Positions 34,642-42,139 of a stretch of 64,000 nt of DNA are shown here, piece by piece. The stretch covers positions 6,498,873 to 6,562,872 of the forward strand of contig NZ_CP039690.1 of assembly GCF_005144885.1 (NCBI RefSeq). Reading direction: 5' to 3'. The position numbers were made by a program, and so were the translations under genes. The stretch's first letter is position 1, and every line of letters begins with the position of its first letter. The stretch comes from Phreatobacter stygius. Its GTDB lineage: Bacteria > Pseudomonadota > Alphaproteobacteria > Rhizobiales > Phreatobacteraceae. The notes beneath the pieces are model-generated. The model saw nothing but the letters and a program-made list of their open reading frames with translations. It ran no database searches and was not told the DNA's origin.

Positions 34642-35691
34642 TCAGCGCATGGCCGAACGCAGCAGCCCGACCGGAGCGCCCGGCATGTAGAGCGGCATGG
34701 AGATGGTCAGGAAGCCGGCAGTGCCTTGCAGGCGGTTCTGCGTGTTGAACTCGCGGTAGACCTTGACGCTGGCTTGCATCGGGGTCTCCCAGGCCGTGAA
34801 ATTATAGGCCACCATGCCGCCGAGCGCGGTCGCCCGGCCCTTGAAGTCGCCCAGCACCGCTCCGGGCCCGCTGTCGCCGGTCACCTGCTGATAGTGATAG
34901 CCGACAAGAGCAACGGACCATTCCTTGGTCAGGGTCTTCGAGATCGCCCATTCCGCGTGGAATTCCGTACCTGTGCGGTAGTTGGTCGCCGGGTTCATGC
35001 CGTTGAAGGTGACCCCGACGGCGCCGGAAATGTCGAGGCCGAGCGCCGGGTCCAGCCAGGTCGCGGCCAGGGTGAAATCGCCGGCCCAGCGATGGAAGGC
35101 GAGATTGGCGAGCGCGCCCTCGTTATATTGGCCGACCGGCGTATTGACCGTGGCATTGGCGGAGATGTGGAACTTGTCGAAGGTCCAGCCGATGGTCGCG
35201 CCGAACACCGGATCGCCAATGGTGAAGGTGTTGTCGCTGCGCGAACCGGTGAACGGTCCAACCGTCACATTGGCTTTGACCCAGGGACCGCCGATCGGCA
35301 GCGAACCATTAAAGGCGATCCGGCCGCCGAAAACCTGCCAGGGCGTGACCCATTGCAGGGTGGCGAAATCGCCGAGAATGGTGCCGCGCAGGCCGGCGGC
35401 AATATTGCCGCCCACCGGCAGCGACCGCGAGCCGCTCAACCCGCCGCCATAGAGATAGGCGGTATTCTGGAAGTAGAGGCCTTCCGGCGCGAGAAGGCCG
35501 GCCCCCGGGCCACGCGCGCCGAGCAAATAGAAGCCGGCGGCATTTTCCGCGGCCCGCGCTCTGTCGACGGCTCCGGAGAGGCCCGCGACAACCATGACGG
35601 CTCCGATCCAGAGCCGCGCGCATCTTGCCGATCGAGCAACCAAAAATTGTGCATCATTCATTGACCGCACCATGCTTGTGGCGTTGCGCAC
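34642..35691 (-). CDS. SphA-family/phenol MetA-type outer membrane protein
   Basis: A roughly 340-residue outer-membrane protein. A signal region (LWIGAVMVVAGLSGAVDRARA) precedes ENAAGFYLLGARGPGAGLLAPEGLYFQ, the conserved opening of SphA/MetA-pathway outer-membrane proteins, then amphipathic beta-strands up to the end. No clear ribosome site marks the start; ATGs at 35691, 35673 and 35661 are all possible. Family members are thought to move hydrophobic compounds, and here it may serve the HlyD/DUF1254 cassettes. Confidence 0.78.
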   Translation of the reverse strand: MRNATSMVRSMNDAQFLVARSARCARLWIGAVMVVAGLSGAVDRARAAENAAGFYLLGARGPGAGLLAPEGLYFQNTAYLYGGGLSGSRSLPVGGNIAAGLRGTILGDFATLQWVTPWQVFGGRIAFNGSLPIGGPWVKANVTVGPFTGSRSDNTFTIGDPVFGATIGWTFDKFHISANATVNTPVGQYNEGALANLAFHRWAGDFTLAATWLDPALGLDISGAVGVTFNGMNPATNYRTGTEFHAEWAISKTLTKEWSVALVGYHYQQVTGDSGPGAVLGDFKGRATALGGMVAYNFTAWETPMQASVKVYREFNTQNRLQGTAGFLTISMPLYMPGAPVGLLRSAMR

Positions 35692-36091
35692 GCTCCGGCG
35701 TCCTGATCACCCAGGCGCTGACTCGGCGAGACTATAATCGCGACCATGGATTCGAAAAGCCATTATCGGCCGCCTCCGGGTATTTTCCGAAGGCCGGCAT
35801 GTATTCCCCTAAGTAAAGGTCGCGAGGCGTCCGGTGGCGACCGGAGCCTGCGCCTGGGGAGGTCTCGCTTGCGGACCCGGCCCAATTTGATCTTTTGCGC
35901 CGCAAAATGTACTTCAGATAGGACACGTCACTGAAAATTGCGGCTCCGGCGCGGCTTTTTCTCCGGAATCAACCCGCAGAGCGGTCAGGGTTTCACCCGA
36001 TCATAATGCGTTGGAATTTCCAAACTTAATAAGGATGTTTGAAGACCTCCATCAGGATGATGTCATTCAAACTGGGGCAGGGAGTGGCGTA
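35692..36091. promoter_or_regulatory. Divergent promoter region upstream of response regulator 2
   Basis: A 400-base region between the leftward SphA-like gene and the rightward response regulator. It is less GC-rich than its surroundings, especially 35925-36060. It contains GGGTTTCACCC at 35988-35998, about 95 bases upstream of the regulator ATG. No gene is supported in it. Confidence 0.5.
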
Positions 36092-36721
36092 ATGATCCGG
36101 ATATTGTTGGCTGATGACCACGAAATCGTTCGTCGCGGCGTGCGCAGTCTGATCGAAACACGCGGGGGTTGGGAAATTTGCGGCGAAGCCGCCAACGGTG
36201 TGGAAGCCGTGGAACTCGCGGTGAAGGAAAAGCCCGACGTTGCGGTCCTCGACTATTTCATGCCGGAGTTGAATGGTTTGGACGCCACCAAACAGCTGCT
36301 GGTCAAGCTGCCCAAGCTGCAGGCGCTGATCTTTTCCGAACATGACGGCGAGACGCTGATCCGCGACGCCTTGCAGGCGGGTGCGCGCGGCTTCCTCTTG
36401 AAGCGGGACGCCGAGGACCAGCTCCTCGACGCGATCAGCACGCTGGCGCTGTCACGACCCTATTTCACCGCGCGGGTTTCGGAGGCGATGCTGTCGGCCT
36501 TCACCGGACAAAGTGAGCCGGCAAGCAAACTCACGCCGCGCGAGCGCGAGACGGTGCAGCTCATTGCCGAAGGGCTGAGCAACAAGCGCATCGCCTGGCA
36601 AATGCAGGTCAGCGTCAAGACGATCGAGACCCATCGCGCCACCGCCATGCGCAAGCTCGGCACCCGCTCGGTGGCCGAACTGGTGCGCTACGCCGTGCGC
36701 AACAAGCTGGTCGACGCCTGA
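36092..36721 (+). CDS. NarL/FixJ-type LuxR-family response regulator
   Basis: A 209-residue regulator. The receiver has LLADDHEIVRRGVRSL, the phosphoacceptor in DVAVLDYFMPELNG and Lys in GFLLKRDAED. The LuxR HTH has LTPRERETVQLIAEGLSNKR and VKTIETHRATAMRKLG. It is strikingly similar over its full length to the regulator at 14218-14847, so the two are recent paralogues. GGGAG precedes the ATG at 36092; the frame is open further upstream without a ribosome site. It is the first gene before the second DUF3302-HlyD cassette. Confidence 0.9.
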   Translation: MIRILLADDHEIVRRGVRSLIETRGGWEICGEAANGVEAVELAVKEKPDVAVLDYFMPELNGLDATKQLLVKLPKLQALIFSEHDGETLIRDALQAGARGFLLKRDAEDQLLDAISTLALSRPYFTARVSEAMLSAFTGQSEPASKLTPRERETVQLIAEGLSNKRIAWQMQVSVKTIETHRATAMRKLGTRSVAELVRYAVRNKLVDA

Positions 36722-36867
36722 CCGGTTCCAGGCCGGTCCGAACCAGACCTTTGGCGACGCAGGTCTGCCAGGTCTCAGGGACAACCCCGACGGGCCCAAG
36801 GGTATTGTCCGATATCGGGCCATGGCCTCGCCTCGCATGATCGATGCTTCATCGGAACGCAAAGACC

Positions 36868-37221
36868 ATGTCGACCTTCGATATCTTCGCCATCATCGTT
36901 CTCGGCTTCGTCGTAGCGAGCGGGGTTGCCCTCGTTGTCGTGGTCGGAGCCTTGCCCGGCTGGGTCGCGCATAAGCGCCGGCATCCCTACGCCCAGGCGG
37001 TCACGATCGCCGGCTGGGTCACCTTGATCTGCGGTTTCGTGCTCTGGCCCGTCGCCATGATCTGGGCCTATGTCGATATCCCCGCCCGCACCGACCTGTC
37101 ATCGCGAGCCAGTCCCGCTGGCCACCCGGCAGATGCCGGACCGGCGCCGCGCCTTGGCGAGGCAGGCCAAAGATCATCTTCCTGTTCAACATCTACCTCG
37201 TCCTGCTGTTCGTCCTGGTGA
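36868..37221 (+). CDS. DUF3302 membrane protein (cassette 2), C-terminus doubtful
   Basis: The product starts MSTFDIFAIIVLGFVVASGVAL, with the conserved loop LPGWVAHKRRHPYAQAVTIAGW and helix 2 VTLICGFVLWPVAMIWAYVDIPAR, a clear DUF3302 protein. The last 30 residues are not family-like: the tail CSTSTSSCCSSW is the first HlyD membrane helix read one frame off. The natural end is probably lost through an indel after about 37095. Its TGA overlaps the GTG at 37218 (GTGA). Confidence 0.75.
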   Translation: MSTFDIFAIIVLGFVVASGVALVVVVGALPGWVAHKRRHPYAQAVTIAGWVTLICGFVLWPVAMIWAYVDIPARTDLSSRASPAGHPADAGPAPRLGEAGQRSSSCSTSTSSCCSSW

Positions 37222-38111
37222 AGCTGAGGATCATTCGCTTCAACCTGTTCTGGAAAATCTCGCCGGCGATCTGGCTGCTCGTGCTGCTGGTCGGGCTGTT
37301 CATTCCGATGGGTTGGGGGGCACCGTCGGGACCGGCCCTGGTGATACGCCAGTCGGTGCAGATCGTGCCCGATGTCGCCGGCGAGGTGATCGACGTTCCG
37401 GTGCAGCCCAACACGCCGCTGAAGGCCAATGACGTGCTGTTCCGCATCGACCCGACGCCGTTCAAGGCCCAGGTCGACGCGCTGGCCGCCCAGCTGAAAT
37501 TCGCCGAACTGCGCCTCGGCCAGATGACGCAGCTTGCCCAACGCGACGCCGGCCGCGGTTTCGATGTCCAGCAGCGCGAGTCCGAGGTCGACCAATTGCG
37601 CGCGCAGCTCACGAGCGCCCAGTGGAACCTGGACAAGACGGTGGTGCGCGCGCCGGCCGACGGCTTCGTGACCAATGTGGCCTTGCGCAGGGGCGCCAGG
37701 GTCTCGACCCTCGCGCTGGCGCCGGCCATGGCCTTCGTCGACACCTCGGAGACCGTTCTTGGCGCCGAGATCGACCAGATCAATGCCCGCTACATCAGGG
37801 CCGGCCAGGCGGTCGAAGTGACCTTCAAGTTCCTGCCCGGACAGGTGTTCACGGGCAAGGTCCAGGCGGTCCTGCAGGCGATCTCGACCGGCCAGGCCTC
37901 GCCATCAGGCACGGCGGTCACGCCGAAAGAGGTCCAGGCGGCACCCTTCGTCGTCCGCTTCACCCTGGACGATCCAGCCATAGCCGGCCGCCTGCCGGCG
38001 GGCAGCACCGGCCAGGCGGCGATCTTCACCGACCATGTCCAGGCCGCCCACATCATCCGGCGCGTCATTCTGAGGCAGACGGCGCTGCTCAACTACATCC
38101 TGCCGTTCTGA
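37218..38111 (+). CDS. HlyD-family membrane fusion protein (cassette 2), start impaired
   Basis: From the GTG at 37218 the product has 297 residues: a membrane helix (ISPAIWLLVLLVGLFIPMGW), lipoyl half DVAGEVIDVPVQPNTPLKANDVLFRIDP, coiled coil, lipoyl half LDKTVVRAPADGFVTNVALRRG and a barrel ending RRVILRQTALLNYILPF. The same frame upstream encodes a further helix KIIFLFNIYLVLLFVLV (37170-37217), the normal family N-terminus, but no ATG, GTG or TTG precedes it; CCA stands at 37167 where the start codon would be expected. The protein is therefore either truncated or poorly made. Confidence 0.8.
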   Translation: MKLRIIRFNLFWKISPAIWLLVLLVGLFIPMGWGAPSGPALVIRQSVQIVPDVAGEVIDVPVQPNTPLKANDVLFRIDPTPFKAQVDALAAQLKFAELRLGQMTQLAQRDAGRGFDVQQRESEVDQLRAQLTSAQWNLDKTVVRAPADGFVTNVALRRGARVSTLALAPAMAFVDTSETVLGAEIDQINARYIRAGQAVEVTFKFLPGQVFTGKVQAVLQAISTGQASPSGTAVTPKEVQAAPFVVRFTLDDPAIAGRLPAGSTGQAAIFTDHVQAAHIIRRVILRQTALLNYILPF

Positions 38112-38190
38112 CAAGACGGTCGACGGGCGGTGTCGCCGGCCCGCACCCTGCGGTTCTGGCTGATCCGCCTGGACAGATGGAGACGCTCTC

Positions 38191-38503
38191 ATGAAATCAT
38201 TCTGCAAGGCATTGCTGGGTTTTGTCCTGCTGCTCGCCGCCGCCAGCCTGGTCGGCTCGGTCCGCGCCCAGGCCGTGCGCTACAACGAACCGTCCAACTT
38301 GCCATTCAGCCAGGGCTACATCGCCCCGGCGGGATACGCAGAGCCTCATTGACGCGCTGGTCTTCCAGCGAGCGGTTCAGGCCTATCTCCGGGCGTTGCC
38401 GGCCCTGAACATGGACGGCATGAAAGAGGGCTCGGAGCGCGTCTTCGGCCGCGGCCACAATATTCTGCCGATCTTCAAGAGGCGGCTCGACGCGAAAACC
38501 CTG
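38191..38503 (+). pseudogene. DUF1254 pseudogene (frameshifted 5' stub)
   Basis: An ATG at 38191 opens a signal peptide (MKSFCKALLGFVLLLAAASL, cleavage near VRAQ) and the family start YNEPSNLPFSQGY. The frame then hits TGA at 38350. The family sequence goes on in another frame from about 38335: QSLIDALVFQRAVQAYLRALPALNMDGMKEGSERV, then NILPIFKRRLDAKTL. Homology stops near 38503, about one quarter of the family length. So a frameshift and a 3' deletion have occurred. It occupies the third slot of cassette 2, matching the intact DUF1254 gene of cassette 1. Confidence 0.8.
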
Positions 38504-38607
38504 GCTCGTGCTGCGGACCAGCCGGCTCGGCCAGACCAGCAACGGCTGGCACCTCGCGGTCAATGAACCGGTGCCGCCCCGCCGCTCGGCGACGGTGGTC
38601 TGCCGGC

Positions 38608-40230
38608 TCAGGGCGTCCGGGGTCTCGTGGCGGGATCTGGCGCGATCGGGTTGGGAGCCGCGGCATCTGACCCTGTGGGAAGGCTTGCGGCAGCCGGATC
38701 CGGCGCTGTCGTGCCCCGGGCCTGATCGCGCTCGCGCTCGGCCAGCATGCGGTAGGCCGTGTAATATTTGTAGATGTTGCTGACATATTGCGGCGTCTCG
38801 CGGCCGACGATGAGGGCCGCGGCCTGTTCGACATTGTTGAACCAGACATCGGGGTTGAGCCCTTCCGCCTTGGCGCGCGCGCGGAAGCGGCGGAGATTGC
38901 CGGGCCCGGCATTGTAGGCGGCGAAAGCGAACAGGGTGCGGTTGCGCTCGCTCAAGCCCGGGTCGTTGATATAGGTGTCGACCAGGTGGCGCAGATAGCG
39001 TGCGCCGGCATGGATATTGTTCTCCGCGCTGGTTCCGATGTCGCTGATGCCGACCTCCGGGCTGCGCGCGGTCGCCGGCAGCAATTGCATGATGCCGACG
39101 GCACCACGCGGGCTTCGGCGCGACTGGTCGAGCTGGCTTTCCTGGTAGCCCTGGGCGCTGATCATCAGGGCATCGAAGCCATATTGGCCGCCATAGCGCT
39201 GGAACAGCCCGAGCAATTCCCCGTGCCGGCGGGCATCGTCCTCGGCCAGCGCGTTGCGCGCCATCCTGGTGTCGGTGAAATAGCGCCGGCGCAGGGTATT
39301 GCCGAAACTGGTGCCGGCCTGGTGCTGGGCGAAAAAGGCGTCGAGCTCGGCCCGCAGCAGCGGACTGTTCTCGCGCATCGCCCAGGCGATCTCGCCACCC
39401 GCATGGACCACGAGATCCGGCCGCAGGGTCAGCCCGGACAACACCTCGGCCCAGACCTTGGCCTTGTGTTCGTCGACCACCGCGAAGGGCAGGAGCCCGG
39501 CATGGACCATTTCCATGAGGTCCTCGTCCTCGAGGTTCTCGTCGGCCGGCGCGATGACGATCGGCCTGGCGCCTTCCGACACCAGGCGCCGGCTGAGGCT
39601 TGCCAGATGCGTCGCATAGCTCGACGAGGCCCGGACATGGACGGTCTGGCCGGCCAGATCCTCGATCCGCGTCAGCGCCGGCGCGCCCGGCCCGGTCACC
39701 ACGACTTCCCTGACGTCGCGCATCCAGGGGCGGGCGAAGTCGATCGCCGCCTCGCGCTCCGGCGTTACGGTCAGATTGGCTGCGACGATGTCGCCGAGCC
39801 CGGCGACCAGCGCCGGCAACAACTGATCGCGCGCGGTCGGCACGAAGGCGACGTAGATGCGCAGGTTGCGCTGCGGATGACGCTTGTTCAGCCAGTCCTC
39901 GAGCGCCTGGCCGAATTCGGCGTTGAGGCCCATCTGGCGGCCGCGATCGACGAAGAACAGCGTCTTGCTGTAGGGCACCAGGATGCGCACGGTGCGCCGT
40001 TTCAGCATGCCGTCGAGATCGCCGGTCCAGGGCCGGATCCGCGGCAATGCCATGGTGCGCGGCGGCGCGCCGGCGGGTCGCGCAGCCGGAGCCTGGCCAG
40101 CGGCGGGCGCCGGTTGCGCCAGCCCCGGGGTCGACAGCGCGAGGCTTGATAACCCGAGACTTGATAGCGACATGGCCGCCAGCGCCAGCAGCCTTGCCGC
40201 GGATCCCGCGCATCGTTTCGTCTTGGCCAT
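38608..40230 (-). CDS. MltF-type membrane-bound lytic transglycosylase
   Basis: A 540-residue periplasmic enzyme. A signal segment (LLALAAMSLSSLGLSSLALS) is followed by a bacterial extracellular solute-binding (SBP_bac_3) domain, about residues 70-300, and a C-terminal SLT domain with the catalytic Glu in ALMISAQGYQESQLDQ, then SPRGAVGIMQLLPATA and FAFAAYNAGPGNLRRF. This is the MltF architecture, which cleaves peptidoglycan glycan strands with sensing of muropeptides by the SBP domain. The start at 40230 (MAKTKRCAG) is uncertain; no strong ribosome site was seen. Confidence 0.87.
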   Translation of the reverse strand: MAKTKRCAGSAARLLALAAMSLSSLGLSSLALSTPGLAQPAPAAGQAPAARPAGAPPRTMALPRIRPWTGDLDGMLKRRTVRILVPYSKTLFFVDRGRQMGLNAEFGQALEDWLNKRHPQRNLRIYVAFVPTARDQLLPALVAGLGDIVAANLTVTPEREAAIDFARPWMRDVREVVVTGPGAPALTRIEDLAGQTVHVRASSSYATHLASLSRRLVSEGARPIVIAPADENLEDEDLMEMVHAGLLPFAVVDEHKAKVWAEVLSGLTLRPDLVVHAGGEIAWAMRENSPLLRAELDAFFAQHQAGTSFGNTLRRRYFTDTRMARNALAEDDARRHGELLGLFQRYGGQYGFDALMISAQGYQESQLDQSRRSPRGAVGIMQLLPATARSPEVGISDIGTSAENNIHAGARYLRHLVDTYINDPGLSERNRTLFAFAAYNAGPGNLRRFRARAKAEGLNPDVWFNNVEQAAALIVGRETPQYVSNIYKYYTAYRMLAERERDQARGTTAPDPAAASLPTGSDAAAPNPIAPDPATRPRTP

Positions 40231-40322
40231 GGTGGCGGGCTCTTCGGCCGGAGGGGCGGACAGGACAGCGACGGCCATCAGCGGCCGGCCGGATCCCGCG
40301 CGAACGTCGCCGTCGGGGGGTG

Positions 40323-40799
40323 TTACGGACAGGCGTCCCAGAAGCCGCGCGTCCGGCTCGGATCGGTATAGTACCAGCAGGAATTGGGCGTCGGCGGCTG
40401 TCCGGCCCAGGCGACGGCGGTGGCCGCCGCGACGAAGCCGATCGCGGCCCCCGCCGCGATCGCGCCGCCCGGACGCCACCAGTAGCCGGCGGGCCTGACC
40501 CAACGGCCCGGCCGCACCACCACGGGCCGGACCACCGGGCGCACATAGCCCGGCCTGACGACCGGCCGGCCGCCGCGCCAGGCAGCGCCGCCGCGATAGG
40601 CCGCAACGCCGCCGCGCGGTCCACGAACGAAGCCGGCGGAGGCTCGCACACCACCCCGGCGCTGCATCTCGGCGGGCTGGGCGCTGGCCCGCGCGGCCGA
40701 CGGGACTTCCGCGGCCAGCGTGGTGCCGACGGCCGGCGCGCCGGCGGACAGCATCGTCAGCAGGGCGCCGGCGAACAGGCTCGTGCGAAGATTGATCAT
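40323..40799 (-). CDS. Secreted Arg/Pro/Gly-rich protein
   Basis: A 158-residue protein with a signal peptide (MINLRTSLFAGALLTMLSAG, cleavage near LAAE), a low-complexity part rich in RPVVRPG repeats, a hydrophobic segment (AIAAGAAIGFVAAATAVAWA) and a Hyphomicrobiales-type end CWYYTDPSRTRGFWDACP. AAGGAG precedes the ATG. Its layout resembles the Gly/Pro-rich secreted protein at 25513-26214. The function is unknown. Confidence 0.72.
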   Translation of the reverse strand: MINLRTSLFAGALLTMLSAGAPAVGTTLAAEVPSAARASAQPAEMQRRGGVRASAGFVRGPRGGVAAYRGGAAWRGGRPVVRPGYVRPVVRPVVVRPGRWVRPAGYWWRPGGAIAAGAAIGFVAAATAVAWAGQPPTPNSCWYYTDPSRTRGFWDACP

Positions 40800-40836
40800 G
40801 GCCGTCTCCTTCATTGCAGATGTGCGGACGATCCGC

Positions 40837-41688
40837 TCATTTCTCCGGGAACAGGAACGTGAGTGAGAAGCGCAGTCCCCAGGACGGCCCACCTGTCGGT
40901 TTCACGACATAGATCTGCGGGCCGGCGGCGACACTCAGCATCTGCCCGCCGAGCTTCATCACCTGGCTGAGCTGGACGTTGATCGGCACTGTCCATTGCC
41001 GGTGCACCCAATCGTAATTGCTCTCGGTATTGACGCTGAGCGTGCGGCCCTCGCCAAGCGGGAAGGCGATGAACGGCTGCAGCAAGGTGTTGCTGACCTC
41101 CTCGCGATTGGCCGGGCCGGCAAGGGACCAGATATGGTTGGCCATCATGCCGATGGTCATGGTCTTGGTCTGATGCAGCACCAGGCCGGTCAGGCCGACA
41201 CCCCATTTGCCGGCGCCGAGCAGCGGATCGGTCGCGGTCGGCAATACGAATACCGGTCCCACGCCGAGTGTCAGGCCGTTGATCGGCCGTGACGGCGAGA
41301 GGAACAGGCTCGCCGTGACATCGCCCAAGCCCGTCGTCGACGGATCGCCGACATGGGTGCGCGGCCGCCAGATGATCGGCAGGATCGTGCGCGAGATCAG
41401 GTTCCAGTCGTCGTTCAGCCTGATCGGGATGACCGGCTGGATATTCAGCGTGTTGCGCCAGGCCCCGAGCGATCCATAGCCCTGGGTCAGGTTGGACTGC
41501 AGCGGTATGCTGATGAGGCTCGCCACCGGATTGGACAACTGCCGGGCCAAGTCGTCGGCCTGGCTCGGCGACTGCGCCCTGGCGGTGCCGTCTACCGCTG
41601 CCGAAAACCCGATCAGCAGGCCGATCCAAGAGACGCGTCGCCAGCCGCGTCGCCAGCCGCGTCGCCAGCCGTGTCGCGAGGCGCTCAA
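40837..41688 (-). CDS. Outer-membrane transporter-like protein (MetA-pathway/neuromedin U type)
   Basis: A 283-residue protein with a basic start (GWRRGWRRGWRR), a signal helix (VSWIGLLIGFSAAVDGTARAQ) and beta-barrel-type strands (FYNP-free core LIPLQSNLTQ-like region, then RLNDDWNLISRTILPIIW and TTGLGDVTASLFLSP). Such proteins are often annotated as transporters. The only start in reach is a TTG at 41688 that overlaps the upstream lipoprotein stop (TTGA), so translation is probably coupled. The basic N-terminus is encoded by a 12-base tandem repeat. Confidence 0.7.
   Translation of the reverse strand: MSASRHGWRRGWRRGWRRVSWIGLLIGFSAAVDGTARAQSPSQADDLARQLSNPVASLISIPLQSNLTQGYGSLGAWRNTLNIQPVIPIRLNDDWNLISRTILPIIWRPRTHVGDPSTTGLGDVTASLFLSPSRPINGLTLGVGPVFVLPTATDPLLGAGKWGVGLTGLVLHQTKTMTIGMMANHIWSLAGPANREEVSNTLLQPFIAFPLGEGRTLSVNTESNYDWVHRQWTVPINVQLSQVMKLGGQMLSVAAGPQIYVVKPTGGPSWGLRFSLTFLFPEK
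41635..41670. repeat. Tandem 12-bp repeat, three units
   Basis: The unit GCGTCGCCAGCC is repeated exactly three times and encodes the GWRR repeat in the n-region of the leftward outer-membrane protein's signal peptide. Slippage would change the number of positive charges without shifting the frame. Confidence 0.85.
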
Positions 41689-41927
41689 CGCGCGCGCGGC
41701 AAGGTTCCGCCATTGGCCATGCAGGACCGGTAGAGAGCGGTGCGCTGTTCCTGGACGCCGGTCCCCATATAGCTTCCCGGCGCGGCACGCTGGGCAGCCC
41801 TGAGGCAGGCGGCCTCTACCGCGGGATCATTGCTCATGGCCCGCTGTTCGGCACAGCCGCCGAGCATCAAGAGGCCACCGGCGGCGGCCAGTGCGGCGAC
41901 CAGCGATCTGCGTGCGGAACGGGACAT
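41685..41927 (-). CDS. Small lipoprotein with RTxLYxSCxANGG C-terminus
   Basis: An 80-residue product with a lipoprotein signal (LVAALAAAGGLLMLGGC; lipobox LGGC, Cys near residue 25). The mature end GVQEQRTALYRSCMANGG matches the secreted protein at 27989-28246. The ATG at 41927 is chosen because GTGGAG lies 6 bases upstream; an ATG two codons earlier is too close to it. The stop overlaps the TTG start of the downstream barrel protein. The function is unknown. Confidence 0.65.
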   Translation of the reverse strand: MSRSARRSLVAALAAAGGLLMLGGCAEQRAMSNDPAVEAACLRAAQRAAPGSYMGTGVQEQRTALYRSCMANGGTLPRAR

Positions 41928-42139
41928 CGACATCTCCACGAGACAGGACGGGACCGGCCGATTGAACGCCGGATCGGCACCGCCTTGGATCGGGCAATAC
42001 CCTGAACTCATGGGGGAATATCACTGGCCGCAAAACGCCGGACGGCCGCAGGCGCGACTGGGGGGCCAAGACGGCCGCGGGAGGGTCCCGAGTGGGCAGG
42101 CGAGTTGCTTGATGCCGGTTCCCTGTGTCAGCCGCCGGA

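Noticed and set aside
38508-38607. Continuation of a gene (WLVLRTSRLGQTSNGWHLAV) after the DUF1254 stub
   Set aside because: The segment looks protein-like over about 20 residues, but has no start, no ribosome site and runs into antisense of the lytic transglycosylase gene. No family was recognised.
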